Below, one piece after another: positions 1 through 11,182 of a stretch of 64,000 nucleotides of DNA. Position 1 is the stretch's first letter. Every line of letters begins with the position of its first letter. The notes below the pieces were generated by a model. The model was not told the DNA's origin. It saw only the letters and a program-made list of their open reading frames with translations, and did no database searches. The DNA is from Aphrophora alni (Eukaryota > Arthropoda > Insecta > Hemiptera > Aphrophoridae), in NCBI GenBank assembly GCA_963513935.1, contig OY740765.1, forward strand, positions 75,065,718 through 75,129,717, read 5' to 3'. The position numbers and the translations under genes were made by a program.

Positions 1-525
1 CCTATGTATTTTCCATAATTCAGACTCGGCAAATGAGATTGAATGGTAGGCTAGTTATTTAAACTCATTTTATGTGGATCCGACAATACGGACTCACTTG
101 TGAGTCCAAATAGATGTGGGGATTTGAAGCTCATATTAAATATATATATATTCACTTGTGATAACTTAGAATACCAAGTACATGGAACGGTTACAATGTA
201 CCGTAGGAACAATGGAACATTATTAACGGTTCCTGAATTCAGATTAAGAGTTCGTTTTCAACATGATGAATATTTATTTATTTGACAGATTTTGATAGTT
301 AGGGAACCTTTTCTGAAGTAACATTTAACAAAAAGTTATGCATATTCATCGAATTAGTTAAGATTAACGATATAAAAATGTGTCAATAGCCTAATGAGAA
401 TTATTGCATAATTTAAAAACAACAAAAATAATTTCAAGAACCAAACCCTTATTTAATTAGGCATTTCATTATTACATGACGAAGTTTTAGACTATAATAT
501 AAATAATAATAATAATTGTCATATA
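1..525. other. AT-rich sequence without recognisable gene
   Basis: I see no family-like protein, splice-bounded exon or repeat here. The only open frame is a short one rich in AT-derived residues. The stretch ends at the TA target site of the Tigger MITE. Confidence 0.5.
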
Positions 526-1365
526 CAGTAGAACCCCTCTAATCCGCCCTCGGATGGTCCGTCACCTCGGTTAGTCCGACCGTGCTCGAGCTCTTGGCTA
601 TTGATATTATTCCGCCGACTTGCAGACTTGTGGAATGTCTCACGCCTGGCGGGCGCCAATCTTTCCGGTTTGTTATCGCTATCGGTTTGTAATTGCTATC
701 GCTTTTCCGCATCAGTGCTGTGTCATCTCTCGTGAAAAATTAAACACTACAAAGCTTTTTTACAGATTCCCCTCTGTCAAGTCTTTTGACACATTTAACC
801 GCGTCTGAAACGAAACCAACACACGCTTCCGTATACCCGTTTTCGTAACTCGCTCATTTTTATTTACTGTATATACTGTACGTAGATCATAACCAGTCAA
901 AGACAAGAAGAAAACTGAAAAGAAATGTTATATTTTCCATAATGTATACTAAATTACTTCGTGGAAAAAAAGCGGCCCATCAAACGATGTTGCCTTTGTA
1001 TGTCTGCTATACCGACGGGTGCCAATGCCGCGGTGTTTTTATGCCGCCGACAATGGGATACCGCTATCGACAAAGTCGTTTGACTCGCCGCTGCTTTGGT
1101 GTTTCAATTACTGTACAATTTATTTTCGGAAACTCTCATCCAACCAGTACACTACGATATAGGCCGGTTAACAGAAGTTCTACTGTAGTTGCAAAGTTTA
1201 TATATAGACTTTTAAAAGTTTATATATCACTTATTTCACTTTAAAAAAATCTGTTTATATAATACAGTATGTAATAAATATTGACTTTTTTCGGATAATC
1301 CGACCTTTTTTGCGTTCCGACCATGCCCCCAGTCCCGAAGGTGACAGATTACAGGGGTTCTACTG
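526..1365 (-). mobile_element. pogo/Tigger-type non-autonomous element (MITE, about 840 bp)
   Basis: Terminal inverted repeats begin CAGTAGAACCCCT at the left, and the right end is its reverse complement. Both ends are flanked by TA (524-525 and 1366-1367), the target duplication of the Tc1/mariner/pogo group. On the minus strand, from the ATG at 857-855 leftward, lies a decayed copy of the transposase N-terminus that is open in the element at 51285-52041 (MSELRK start, basic helix-turn-helix region), here broken by an insertion and stops. Positions about 1018-1110 hold one copy, inverted, of the 75-bp unit that is triplicated in the other element. The two are therefore related deletion derivatives of one Tigger-like parent. 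The terminal repeats and TA duplication are seen; the Tigger assignment rests on the family's known end sequence and CENP-B-like domain. Confidence 0.85.
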
Positions 1366-2111
1366 TACTCTAGGTAGGCATTTGTATTCATAGAACAATT
1401 AGGCTAATTTAAATTAATTGTTCTTAAATAAAATGTTGTAAACATCAAACACCAGTCTATCATCGTTTTGAAAAGTATATCTGAAAGCGGTTTATTTAAT
1501 CTATTTTACAAAAAATAGATTTAATACATATTAATCAGAAACAAAAACCTTGATTACTATTGCAAAATGAATACGAAAAGCACTGTTCTGTTGAACTACG
1601 AAACAAAAAACTTTAAAACTAAGTAAACGTGTTCTTGATTTTATACCACCGTGATCTTAGACCGTTAAGACAAATGCAAATAGGTCCACAAAATTTAATT
1701 ATGTTTTGATCCGAAGATAATTCTGATTGACAATTAATTATTGGTCTGAGGCATAGACATAAAATAGATTAGGCTAGCCAACTGTCAAAGGTGTAGAACT
1801 ATTGATAGTTTTAATTATCGCTTACTATTGATAAACGCATATCGATAGTTTTGATCATTATTGATTTGAATTTTTCTGTTGTTGTAAACTGCAATTTTAT
1901 TTGACTATCTAGTCTATTGGTATAATACTTATATGATTATTTTTTTTAAATGCGCCATTCCGGTTTTCAGTTAAATGGCACGGAGTTTACATTTATATTG
2001 TGTATTGGACTGAGCCAATAAAGCCAAAACCAATTTAACTAATTTGTAGTTCATTATTATATTCCCTCTTGTATTCTATAGTGGTGGAAATGATTTCTGG
2101 TAGGATTTTAA
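1366..2111. other. AT-rich sequence without recognisable gene
   Basis: No gene or repeat is recognised. It carries scattered short AT-rich runs only and ends at the putative Harbinger terminus. Confidence 0.45.
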
Positions 2112-2830
2112 GGGCCGGTTCGGAAGTCATGGATTTAACTAAACTCCAGGGTTATAACCGGTTTTCAGTTCTGGACTTACAAAATTGGGTTCGTGAGTCA
2201 AAGCGTTACAAAATCTAAGACTTGTCGAAAGTCTAAGATTTGAGACGACAGATAAATTCTAGAGTTAACGATCTCGGTTCGTGAGTCCCGGGCTTATAAT
2301 AACCTGAACTTATGTTAGATCCGAGTTGGTTTGGGAGTCACAGATCTATGACTTCATTTCAGTACATTATTAAATCCTGGTTGAGAGCAGGATTTAAGTT
2401 GTAGTCTAGAGTTTAGTGTGGTTAAACTTATCATCAGTGTAGTTTGGCTGTTGTAGTGATAAGATGGATTATTTCAGATATCTTGATTATTTGCATGGAA
2501 ATGTACCATTTAGACGAAATGTGCATGACGAAAACCCTTTCGATTTACTAACAGAGGAAGAATTCCAAGAAAGATTTAGATTTTCAAAGGACAACATCAG
2601 AAAACTTATAAGAATTCTGTCACCAGGACTGCAACCGATTGACCCCAGAGCTTCTCATGGAAATACTGAAGTGGAAACCAGTGCAAATCGCTTTGCGCTT
2701 TTTTGCCACGAGGTCGTATCACAGGGAAACAGGAGATTTGTTAAAAACAAATGAGTCAACAACACTTAGTATTATCCATAAAACTGCATTTTTAATATGC
2801 TACAGAATGAGAATATACAGAGAACTATGA
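2112..2830 (+). mobile_element. PIF/Harbinger element, 5' part only
   Basis: The left end reads GGGCCGG after a TAA, which fits the GGGCC-type termini and 3-bp TWA target duplications of PIF/Harbinger elements. About 350 bp of leader then precedes a transposase start at 2464. No matching inverted terminus is visible downstream, so the element is truncated somewhere after about 2830. The end assignment is tentative because there is no partner end to compare. Confidence 0.5.
2464..2830 (+). pseudogene. Harbinger (HARBI1-like) transposase N-terminus, frameshifted
   Basis: The first 60 or so codons give the family's N-terminal helical region: a DENPFDLLTEEEFQERFRFS stretch followed by NIRKLIRIL. 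The reading frame then slips by one between about 2650 and 2690. The following family block (ALRFFATRSYHRETGDLL, then a serine/threonine-rich stretch and an isoleucine-histidine-rich helix) is read in the +2 frame to 2830. A full HARBI1-like transposase has about 350-400 residues, with a DDE catalytic domain after this region. None of that domain is present, so the gene is a dead 5' fragment. The start codon at 2464 is chosen because family members begin shortly before the NPF motif. Confidence 0.82.
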
Positions 2831-3646
2831 TAACAAAACAAAATCAATTATTTTTAAATATATTCAAGTTCAGTATCTTACACAAAATAGGCCTAGAAAC
2901 AAATTACATCCACGAAGCCGTACAGTAACAAAATATTTCGTTCGGGCGTCATTTCAAACATATGTAGTTAGACTCTTAGAAAATCATTTAAATTTTGGGG
3001 TATGCCCATCCGAAAAACGGGATGGATCAAGATTAAAACCAAAACACCAGGATACCACAGGTTTAATCATAGAGTTTATTGGCTTTTGAAATGCAATTAA
3101 AGTCACTACGAACGAAATAAAAGTATCCGTGGTTACCTTAATCCTGGGCTTTTTGTTAAGAAGTTACGGCTGATGTGGAAATAAGGGTCCCGTAAAGCAG
3201 ACATCTTCGCATGCAAAGTTTTATAAAATTTTTAAAACTAAATTTAATCTAGGCAACCCAAAAACCAATATATGTTCATTTTGTGATGGAAAAAAAAGAA
3301 ACCAGATTCTTCCTCAACTACGAGTTGGTGAGGTTTTTTCCTATGGGAGGAAGATATGGGTATACAACCGCCTGACCTTTGTGTTGATGGAAAATACCCA
3401 AAACACATACAATACTTTTGTTTATACTAGGAATGGCCAAGGATCAAATGAAATTAGTTTATACTGGGAATGAGAACTAAAGCGGCCGAGCATCAAATTA
3501 AATAACTTCAGCATTGAAACTTAACCAATTTAGAAAAATGGTAGGAGAGTTCTCCTGAAAGATTCCTTACTCTAAAATTATTTTAAGACACATGCAGCTG
3601 GCAAAATAAAAACACAGGTCATGGTGTTGTTATGATCTTTGTTTAG
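2831..3646. other. Sequence without recognisable gene
   Basis: No recognisable protein or repeat is seen. It ends at the TTAA target site (3647-3650) of the piggyBac-type MITE. Confidence 0.45.
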
Positions 3647-3650
3647 TTAA

Positions 3651-5716
3651 CCCTCGTACTGGCAAACATCCGAAATCGACCCACACTCCCGAACTAGTTG
3701 GGTATATTTCCCCTATAAAACACGTTTTTTTGCAATTCAACATTTCGCCCACGTAAGATCGTCCTATCACAATAAAAAAAATAGTTTTGGAAAGCTAATA
3801 TTCCGTAGATACATAATCATGCAAAAAAATACCACAAAACGTTATAAATAATATTCCAAAAATTGCTGAAGTTCACGTATTTTTGATGCGTAACGTCAAA
3901 TATTTGCGGTAACAATTTGTAAACAAAACTAACATCATGTTTGTCTAATATTCTTAATTTGACATTTCTGTCAAATAGATCTAACATTACACTGTTCCAT
4001 AGATTGCATCTTTCTCATCCAATCTGTGGTTTTCATATGTTTCTAGGTGAAATAGTTTTTATTATATAAAAATTAAACAAAATCAAGAATTTTAACTCCT
4101 TTTTACACGCTAAAAATTACATTTTTTTTCAATTCAACTTTTATCCTAGTAAATATTATTTTATCTAAATGTATAATATACCATTGTAAAGGTAATGTTT
4201 CATTCTTTCATAACCAAGTTTAGCAAAATCCATCACACGAAAACTCTATTTTCTAGAACTCTATAAAGTCGCTGACTTTTTCGCTAGATCGCGGCACTTG
4301 TCTTGATCGGGAATATGTAGACAAATGTGTTCTCTATGTTCACATAATTTTACGAATTGGTAAAACTTGTCCAAATGTTACAAGTTGACAATATTATATA
4401 GTATTTTTCTTTCTCTTTCGAACTATGAAGTCGAAATTATCCTAAGTTGTATAGTTTATGAGTTATATCCATTCTACGAAGTGTCCTACTGAATTTTCTG
4501 GTTGATTTGGAGCCTCGTAGTTTCTAGACATTATGGAATATTTCTATGTTGATGTCATAGAAGTTTGTCTTTTTTTTCACACAGCTGTATAGAGGAGATT
4601 CTCATCTTTAATTTTGTGTATGTTACAAACTTGTGGATTGAATATTCTATAGCCTAAGTTTGTGAGAAAAATGACTTATGAATGCCGTGAAGCTGTCTAC
4701 CTATTATTGATTTGGGATTATATTTCTCTTATTTTGAAGGTTTGTTTCATTTATTTATTATAAATTGTTTATACAAATTACAATATCAGTATTATTGTTT
4801 GTAGAATTTATTGTTCTGAGTGAATGTTATTGTCAGACATCAAATATTGAGGCTATCTAGAGATAGAGGTTATGTTCGAAATTGGTCTTCCTTCATAGCA
4901 AATTTGTAACAAAACACATTGTGTTTACTAATACAAATAATTTTGTCTAATTAACATTTTATAAATTGATTGTTTTTACCAAAATATATGCAAAATGTCT
5001 ATAAATTTATATAGGCATATCTATAAATAGAAAAGGGTTATGTTATATCTGGTGTGACCATATTAGGAAGTTTCCATTAGTTTTATATGTCTGAATAATT
5101 TTGTCTATTTAAAATTTTATAAATTGATTGTTTTTACCAAAATGTATGCAAAATGTTTATAAAATTATATAGGCCTATCTATAAATTTTTTTTATTGGTT
5201 TATATACCTATTTCTGTGGAATTTTGCCTCCGTTACTCTCCGACTTTTTGATATATGACCTTATAACTCTAAAATTTTCAAATCTAAAAGTTTTTGCATT
5301 ACACACATAAAATCTATGTATCTTTGTGAGAACATAGGTAATAAAAATTCGGTTATTGATTATTATTTTATTTTTTGTGATTTTTTGTAAATAGTTAGCC
5401 AATATTCACTTTTTGCGTAAAAATGTACCACGTCCAATGAAAATTTTAAAAATTGATTTTTCTTTTTAGCAACTTTTATCCACAAATATATAACAAATCT
5501 CTAATAATACTTCAAAAAAATCAAAAAAAATTTTAGTATGGTGTACATTACCATTTCTGTGAAATTCTTGCCTACTATCCGATAATTCATGTTACTATCC
5601 GATATTTGAATATTTTACATAGTAACCCTAATTTATTTACATCTATCATTTTTTTTTTCACTACACAGCTAAATTCTATGCACCTTTCTGAATATAATGA
5701 CATATAGAAGTTGTGT
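3651..5716 (+). mobile_element. piggyBac-type TTAA MITE, left part of a split copy
   Basis: This starts immediately after TTAA (3647-3650) with CCCTCGTACTGG, the L end of the family. It runs through the diagnostic L arm (CATTTCGCCCAC about 3744; a block around 3790-3860 with TACATAATCATGC and CAAAACGTTATAAATAATATT) and into the right arm of about 320-bp monomers. It stops at 5716 inside a monomer, at GAAGTTGTGT, where a (TA)n-bounded insertion begins. The missing right end is found colinear and in the same orientation at 20633-21059. The family is recognised from the complete copy at 46210-48249. It contains no transposase and so would depend on an active piggyBac enzyme elsewhere. Confidence 0.85.
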
Positions 5717-5719
5717 AAA

Positions 5720-5721
<2 letters not shown>

Positions 5722-5750
<29 letters not shown>
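5722..5750. repeat. (TA)n microsatellite at left border of the large insertion
   Basis: About 29 bp of alternating AT directly follow the interrupted MITE monomer and directly precede the inverted terminal motif. It is probably the duplicated or expanded target site. Confidence 0.95.
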
Positions 5751-5757
<7 letters not shown>

Positions 5758-6085
5758 AAGACCTTTTGAGTGCCTGGCGATTCCTGACCTTGGAGCGGTT
5801 ATACGATCAGACATAAAGGCCACCTTTTGGGTGCCTGAGTATAAATGTTATACCGTGTAGACAATTACCACCTTTCCAGTGCCTGTCATATATTTTAAAT
5901 GCTTTGCGTCATTTTGGGGGCTTGATATAAAGATACCACTATTGCGACCTTTCCAGTGCCTGGCTTATACTTTAAACGCATTCACGGTATTTTGGGTGCT
6001 TGATATAAAGATACCACTATTGCGACCTTACAAATGCCTGGTTTATACCTTAGACATATTCACGACTTTTTGAGAGATCGATGTT
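5751..6085 (+). repeat. Left terminal repeat array, including a 78-bp tandem repeat
   Basis: The array opens with the terminal motif at 5753 and repeats ACCTTTTG/CCAGTGCCTG-type units. From about 5878 a regular 78-bp unit runs for roughly 2.5 copies, each with CTTGATATAAAGATACCAC and a following TATTGCGACC. The 78-bp period is in frame, so it reads as a 26-residue repeat; this is not a gene. The same motifs occur inverted at 20165-20588. Confidence 0.85.
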
Positions 6086-7206
6086 GGCGCGTTTTTGTTT
6101 TTTTTTGAGGTGTTTGTTATTTTGACTGACCTCCCCCCCCCCCCCCCCGTCACTTCCGCTCCAACCACATCTGTCTTTCGCGTGTAAACTCCGGGCTGCA
6201 CTATACATTTTTCATGTATTTCACACTAACAATTAACAATACCGCATCATATTGAACAGAATGGCTATAAAAAAATAAGGAAGTGATATTCTTATTGTAG
6301 AGGTGTTTAGTTTACATATTGATCTACACTCTTCTAATGACCTATTATTATGAACTAGATCTCGTCGTAGTCTAAAAATTCTCATCGTAATCGTAAAACA
6401 TAATTATTGAGGGCGGCAATAGCCGCCAGATGTAAGTATGGCCGGCGAACCACCCCTATTATATACATTGAATTTTACGCGAGTTTTCTAGTTTATTACT
6501 GTTTTTAAATTCAAAAAGCCCCTTGAACTTATAAGATGTAAGAAAAACGTTTAAGTTTATCATTAAAAGAATAATATTTCACTTATAATTGCTAGTTATT
6601 AGTTATATTAAGTTACAGTTCTGATTTGACGGTTTACCGACAAATTTTTTTTTTCTTCAGCCAAAAAATTCAGGCGACGCTTCCCGTATTAACGCTGGAT
6701 GCGAGTATGTGTGCGCACGCATCTTCGATTCTCACCATATGGCTAACATATATATACCAATACATAATATTGTCTTCAATTTTGGGATTTCAGTCTTGGG
6801 ACTGTGAGTCCCGAGGTTCCCCTAATTTCCCGTTACATATTAAGGGTGGGCCCTCCGGGATAGGTCTCCCACCGTAAATTGACATGCTGGTCAAATCAAA
6901 ATGAAAGAAGGAAATCATAATCTGACCTCGAGCGACGCAGTCTAGGTCAGTAATTAAGTGGGATACCCTAGGTAGAAATAAAAGAGATGCATAACGTTAT
7001 AATTTAATTTGGAATTACTATTATAATTTTTGGGGGAAAACAAATTAATTTTGTTGAATTAAAGTAAACGTATTTCGGATTCAGCGTTAATTCGGGTAAG
7101 TCGCCGAAGAAAGAAGGTATGCTAATAAAAAAAAGTGTCGGTTGTAATTAGTCGCGGTATAATTTCTAAATAATGAAAAATAAAAATAATTTCATCAAAA
7201 TAGTAA
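6086..7206. other. Non-coding interior, poly-C run and short hairpins
   Basis: This holds a C16 run at 6133-6148, a GGCGGC-AATA-GCCGCC hairpin near 6412 and a GGGACT-GTG-AGTCCC hairpin near 6797. The frame starting near 6626 shows no family resemblance. Confidence 0.5.
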
Positions 7207-7209
7207 GCT

Positions 7210-7737
7210 CGGTTTCTTGGCCACTCAGGTATTGATGGTAATGAGAGAGCAGATGAATTAGCCAGGTCAGGTTCAGAATCCCCTTTCGTGGGCCCGGAAC
7301 CGGTTTTCGGGATCTCCTATGGACATGCCAGAGCAGCGGTTGATACGTGGATACGGGAGGGGATGAATAGGGCCTGGACGAATTCAACCACTAGTAGACT
7401 TGCAAAAAGGTTATTTAGACCAAGCAAGAAACATGCTGAACAACTCATCTCTCTCAGAAGGGATAACATGAGGTGGGTGGTTGGGCTCTTAACGAGCCAC
7501 TGTCACCTCAGAAAACATCTACACAGGATAGGGATTGCTGCAGACAATACTTGCAGGAAATGTGATTTGGCTGAAGAGTCCGCAGAACACATTCTTTTAG
7601 AGTGTGAGGCGCTAGGACTAGCCAGGCTATACTCTTTAGGCCTGCCGGGGAAAGAGATGGAAACCATCCTAGATAACCCTATTGGTAGTATCTGTTCCTT
7701 CATAGGGATGACGGGTATCACTAGTTGGGTGTAGGAA
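7210..7737 (+). pseudogene. LINE ORF2 C-terminus: RNase H end plus CCHC-like zinc knuckle
   Basis: The frame opens with the last RNase H blocks: FLGHSGIDGNERADELAR carries the conserved histidine and the final aspartate of that fold. About 90 residues of linker follow, then a C-x2-C-x12-H-x4-C finger (CRKCDLAEESAEH, then LLEC), the usual tail of R1/LOA/I-type LINE polyproteins. The frame is open to a stop at 7735-7737, so this 3' remnant is better preserved than the related one at 54695-62600. Everything upstream (endonuclease, reverse transcriptase) is missing, so it is a 5'-truncated insertion. The 3' end lies soon after 7800; no poly-A tail is obvious. Confidence 0.85.
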
Positions 7738-8676
7738 GGAAATTGGGGCGGCAAAAGATCTTTAGGTCGACGCCGGTGAGGCATCTGAAGGTGGCTTTCA
7801 CATCCCAGAACGGAAAAAAAAGCTCGGTTTGGTTAAATATTACAAGTTTTTGTCGTAAGGTTATGCCGAAATACCTGTGAATACATATATAGACATACAT
7901 AATTCAAAAATATTATACATACATGGCTATAAATATAAAAAATAAATGCAAGCGATTTTAGTTGAATAATCAGAACGTAATCATTAATTTAAATTAGGCA
8001 GAAGTAAGATTAGAATTAGTTGATCGTATTTTCTTTGGCTTAGAGCCAAGAGATATTTATGTCTGTTAGCATCCTGCCATACATCTTATCTGCTGATAAG
8101 CGATTGATTGACAATCTAAAACACTATTCTTATCGAAGGTCAAATCTTTACAAAAATATATTGAAATACTAAACTGACTTTAAATAACTTTACTTTTATA
8201 CAACTTCCAAAATAATAAATAGTTATTAAAATAAATAATAGTCCATCCGTTTCGTCGGGGCTATCTGCGCGCGCATCACCCATTGTCGGTGTAATCACCA
8301 CACAATGGACCCCACAATTCTACAAATTACTTTTTCTAGCATGTATATACTTCTACAAGAAAACCAGTAGTTTACCTTACTTATCCCCACCCGAGAATTT
8401 ACGTATTTTATCGACCATTTTTATTTTTTCTTCACAGGTACCTTTTTATAAGGGCGACAGGAAGAAATAATTAACATCGTGGTAGTTTTTGAAATTTTCG
8501 GTATTCTATTTAGACTTAACGTAAGTATTAAATTGTATAAAAGTATAAATATATGAAATTTTATATAAGTATCATTAAAAAGAAAAAATATATATTGCAC
8601 AAAAAGAAATAAGAATTTATTCGAAATTTACTTACAGTATTATACTATACTTACGAAAAGAAATATTATTTTTGTG
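7738..8676. other. AT-rich sequence without recognisable gene
   Basis: I recognise nothing here apart from the probable LINE 3' untranslated region up to about 7810. Confidence 0.45.

Positions 8677-8721
<45 letters not shown>
8677..8721 (+). repeat. poly-A tract (about 45 bp)
   Basis: This is an uninterrupted A run ending 22 bp before the ATG of the Ulp1-like pseudogene. Its origin (retroposed tail or simple slippage) is unclear. Confidence 0.97.
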
Positions 8722-8724
<3 letters not shown>

Positions 8725-8743
8725 GACTACAGAAATTTTTAGC

Positions 8744-9830
8744 ATGGCTTTTGATTTTAGTGAGGAAGATTTTGAATGTAATTATTAACAAAGATGCATA
8801 TTTAGGTGTAGAACATATACAGCGCTTCAGCGATTTAATAAAAGAATGTTTTAATATTGATTTCTTAGGAATGGAAGAATAACAAATTTATGATATGATT
8901 ACTCCCGCTTCTCCTGATAGATCTAGAATTCAAATTTTATTTCGGCCTTTAACAGATCATGACATGCTTAGAGGTCACTTTGTGTGCAGTTTTTTTGACA
9001 CTGAAACTATTTATATTTATGACTCATTCAATGAAAAGAAAGATCATAGTCACTTATAGATTAGTTTTGCTAAAATTATACCCATTTTATTTTCAATCTG
9101 GAAAGACTATAAAGTGGCCTGAAGTTCAACTTCAGAGTGAGTGTGATTGTGGTATATTCGCAATTGCTTTTGCGACATCTCTTGTACATGGTATTAGACG
9201 AGATTATGTGCGATATAACTGTGATAATAATTATATGCGACAATTTCTCTTACGTATATTTAGAGACCGTTCTATAAAAAACTTTCCTTTTCATTTTATT
9301 CAAATTCCTTCTTGGCATCTTCAATATTCAATGATGAATTGTGATTATGATATCTTAAAAAATGATTATCATATTGAAAGATTTCATAACCTACTTTTAC
9401 GGTTTACTATTTACAAGCCTCAACATACCGGAAGACTTCAAGTTCTTTCAAAAATCAAACCAATGGCTGAGGGTGAAAAAAATATTCAAATTTTGTTTTC
9501 TAATTCTGAACATTGGTTATGTAGCTATTACGATGGTAAGTTATTATATATTTATGATTCTTCAAAATCTGATACATTAGATGCAGATTTTAAAATTTTT
9601 TTGAAAAAGCTTTATCCATTTTATTTTAGCAAAAATGAAAAAGATTATATATCCTTCTGTAGCCCAGCAACTTAATGGCGTTGATTGTGGCGTTTTCGCG
9701 ATAGCATTTTTGCCACTTCATTAGTATTTGGCCATGATCCGCAAAATATTACTTATACATATTCCTTAATGCGTAATCATATATTTAAACTTTTAAGTGG
9801 AAATATCTTAACTTTGTAACTTTCTAAATA
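8744..9830 (+). pseudogene. Two tandem Ulp1-like (C48) cysteine-protease domains, broken
   Basis: Ulp1-type proteases use His, Asp, Gln and Cys. The first domain shows AYLGVEHIQRFSDLIKEC, then HFVCSFFDTETIYIYDS (His and Asp blocks). After a frameshift near 9050 come KLYPFYF and QLQSECDCGIFAIAFATS, with Gln and the nucleophile Cys. The second domain repeats the order: HIERFHNLLL, SEHWLCSYYDGKLLYIYDS, LKKLYPFYF, then QQLNGVDCGVFAIAF in another frame, and FATSLVFGHDPQNITYTY in a third. Both domains keep recognisable catalytic blocks although stops and shifts break the frame. The longest open piece is 8959-9675. A PIF1-like helicase tail follows at once. Such proteases accompany several large DNA transposons and viruses, so a mobile-element origin is likely. 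Which element it belonged to is not known. Confidence 0.75.
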
Positions 9831-9840
9831 CTGTTTGCTT

Positions 9841-10341
9841 ATTACCTACCAATCAAATGTGCGATACCTTAAAGATGCTATGTTAAAAAAAATTAATGCC
9901 GAGGAAATTGAGCTTGTTGCCGAAGATACAACTCGAGCGAAGAATATGCACAAAAAAATAATAAAGTCTTTAATGAATGATGAAGCGGGTAGTTCACGAA
10001 CTGCAGGATTAGCTAGAGTAATTAAAATAAAAGCTGGATCAAAAATTATGATAAGACGAAATATTGATGTTTCTATCGGCTTGGCTAATGGTACAATAGG
10101 TACTATTATTTCTGTAACAAGAGATAATAATAATGTTGTCGACATTATTAAAATTGAACTTACCAATAAAAGACAATATTCTATAGAACGTATAGAATCT
10201 AAATTTCAATTAATGAGGAATGCTTTTATAATAAGAAAACAATTTCCAATTTGCAATAGTTATGTAATAACTATTCATAAAAGTCAAGGTCTAAACTTAG
10301 AAAATGCAGTAGTTGAAGCTGGAAAAAACTTTAACTTGTAA
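9841..10341 (+). pseudogene. PIF1-like helicase C-terminal fragment
   Basis: About 165 residues match the C-terminal third of invertebrate PIF1-like helicases. KINAEE...AEDTT is followed by IKAGSKIMIRRNIDVSIGLA and NGTIGTIISV, then RKQFPICNSYVITIHKSQG with its QG, the late helicase motif. The Walker A and B boxes and central motifs are absent. The frame stops at 10339-10341, just before where family members have a VALSR-type motif. It lies directly behind the second Ulp1-like domain with no spacer, so the parent probably encoded both, or an internal deletion joined them. It is non-functional as it stands. The PIF1 call is firm; its role (element replication) is inference. Confidence 0.8.
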
Positions 10342-10978
10342 ATAAAATATAAAATAATAATGCTCATGTTATCTTCTTTAAAAATATTTTAAGTTTTAAT
10401 TTGAATTTTCGATTTTTAACTGCTCACTTACGTTTTAAAAAAATCTAAATACTATTTTATGGTTGTTGAAGGTATTATGCAAGTTATATTCAAGTCTTTG
10501 TATAATACAACTTCGAAATGATTATTAATATAATATATGCTCAATAAATTTTATATTATTGGTTTATTAATAAAAATTGCTTTTCCAAGATGGTAGTATT
10601 TAGGAATTTATTAATAAATCAAATGTGGGGTGATATGTCGCCCACTGGAATAGTGTTCAGAGACAACCCCCACCCCAGTATGATTTCTCATGCTTTCGCT
10701 GCCTTATTTATAAAGGGAATAAAACGCAAGGTCATACTTACGAAAGTTTTACTTTTTTGAAAGGTTTTTTTGTTGAGTACTATCTAAATTTATTCTAAAT
10801 TCTGGACAAGCAGGGGGAATATCACCAGATTAATTATCATGGTTGATGAAATGAATGTTAAGCTTACATATGTCTTCAGTTGCCTAAATCATTTATTTAT
10901 TGAACTACTGGACGGTGAAGTGCAATTTTCTCTCCATATAATACTTAGGAAACAACAGTTTATATAAAACAATACAAT
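10342..10978. other. Sequence without recognisable gene
   Basis: This is AT-rich with no recognised protein or repeat. Confidence 0.45.
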
Positions 10979-11182
10979 TTATCCAGGGTGTTCTTCCCGA
11001 CCGATTTGTTGAATTAATTCCGTTAAGAAAGGTAAATTAAATGGATAACACTTGTTTTTTTTTCTTGGGGGATCCTCGGCATCTAAGGGTTCTTGTCTCT
11101 GAAAAACAACATAACTTATCAAAGGCGTACTTACACCTCTATTCATTTCTAGAAATAAAAATGTCTGACTTTTACGTGGCAT
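10979..11182 (-). CDS. Small open frame of 67 codons, unknown
   Basis: The frame begins MPRKSQTFLFLEMNRG and ends LTELIQQIGREEHPG, with a charged middle (PLDAEDPPRKKNK). The composition looks more protein-like than the surrounding frames, but I recognise no family. A GTAAGT...TTTTTCAG pair encloses about 36 bp in the middle; that would be unusually short for an intron. It could be an exon remnant of the large insertion or chance. Confidence 0.2.
   Translation of the reverse strand: MPRKSQTFLFLEMNRGVSTPLISYVVFQRQEPLDAEDPPRKKNKCYPFNLPFLTELIQQIGREEHPG

Noticed and set aside
620..1244. Plus-strand frames in the Tigger MITE
   Set aside because: The transposase remnant there is on the minus strand; these frames are its shadow.
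5879..6073. Frame with a 26-residue repeat
   Set aside because: The 78-bp DNA repeat is a multiple of three, so it reads open in frame. Nothing else suggests a protein.
7503..7784. Minus-strand frame of 93 codons
   Set aside because: It is antisense to the LINE RNase H/zinc-finger frame at 7210-7737.
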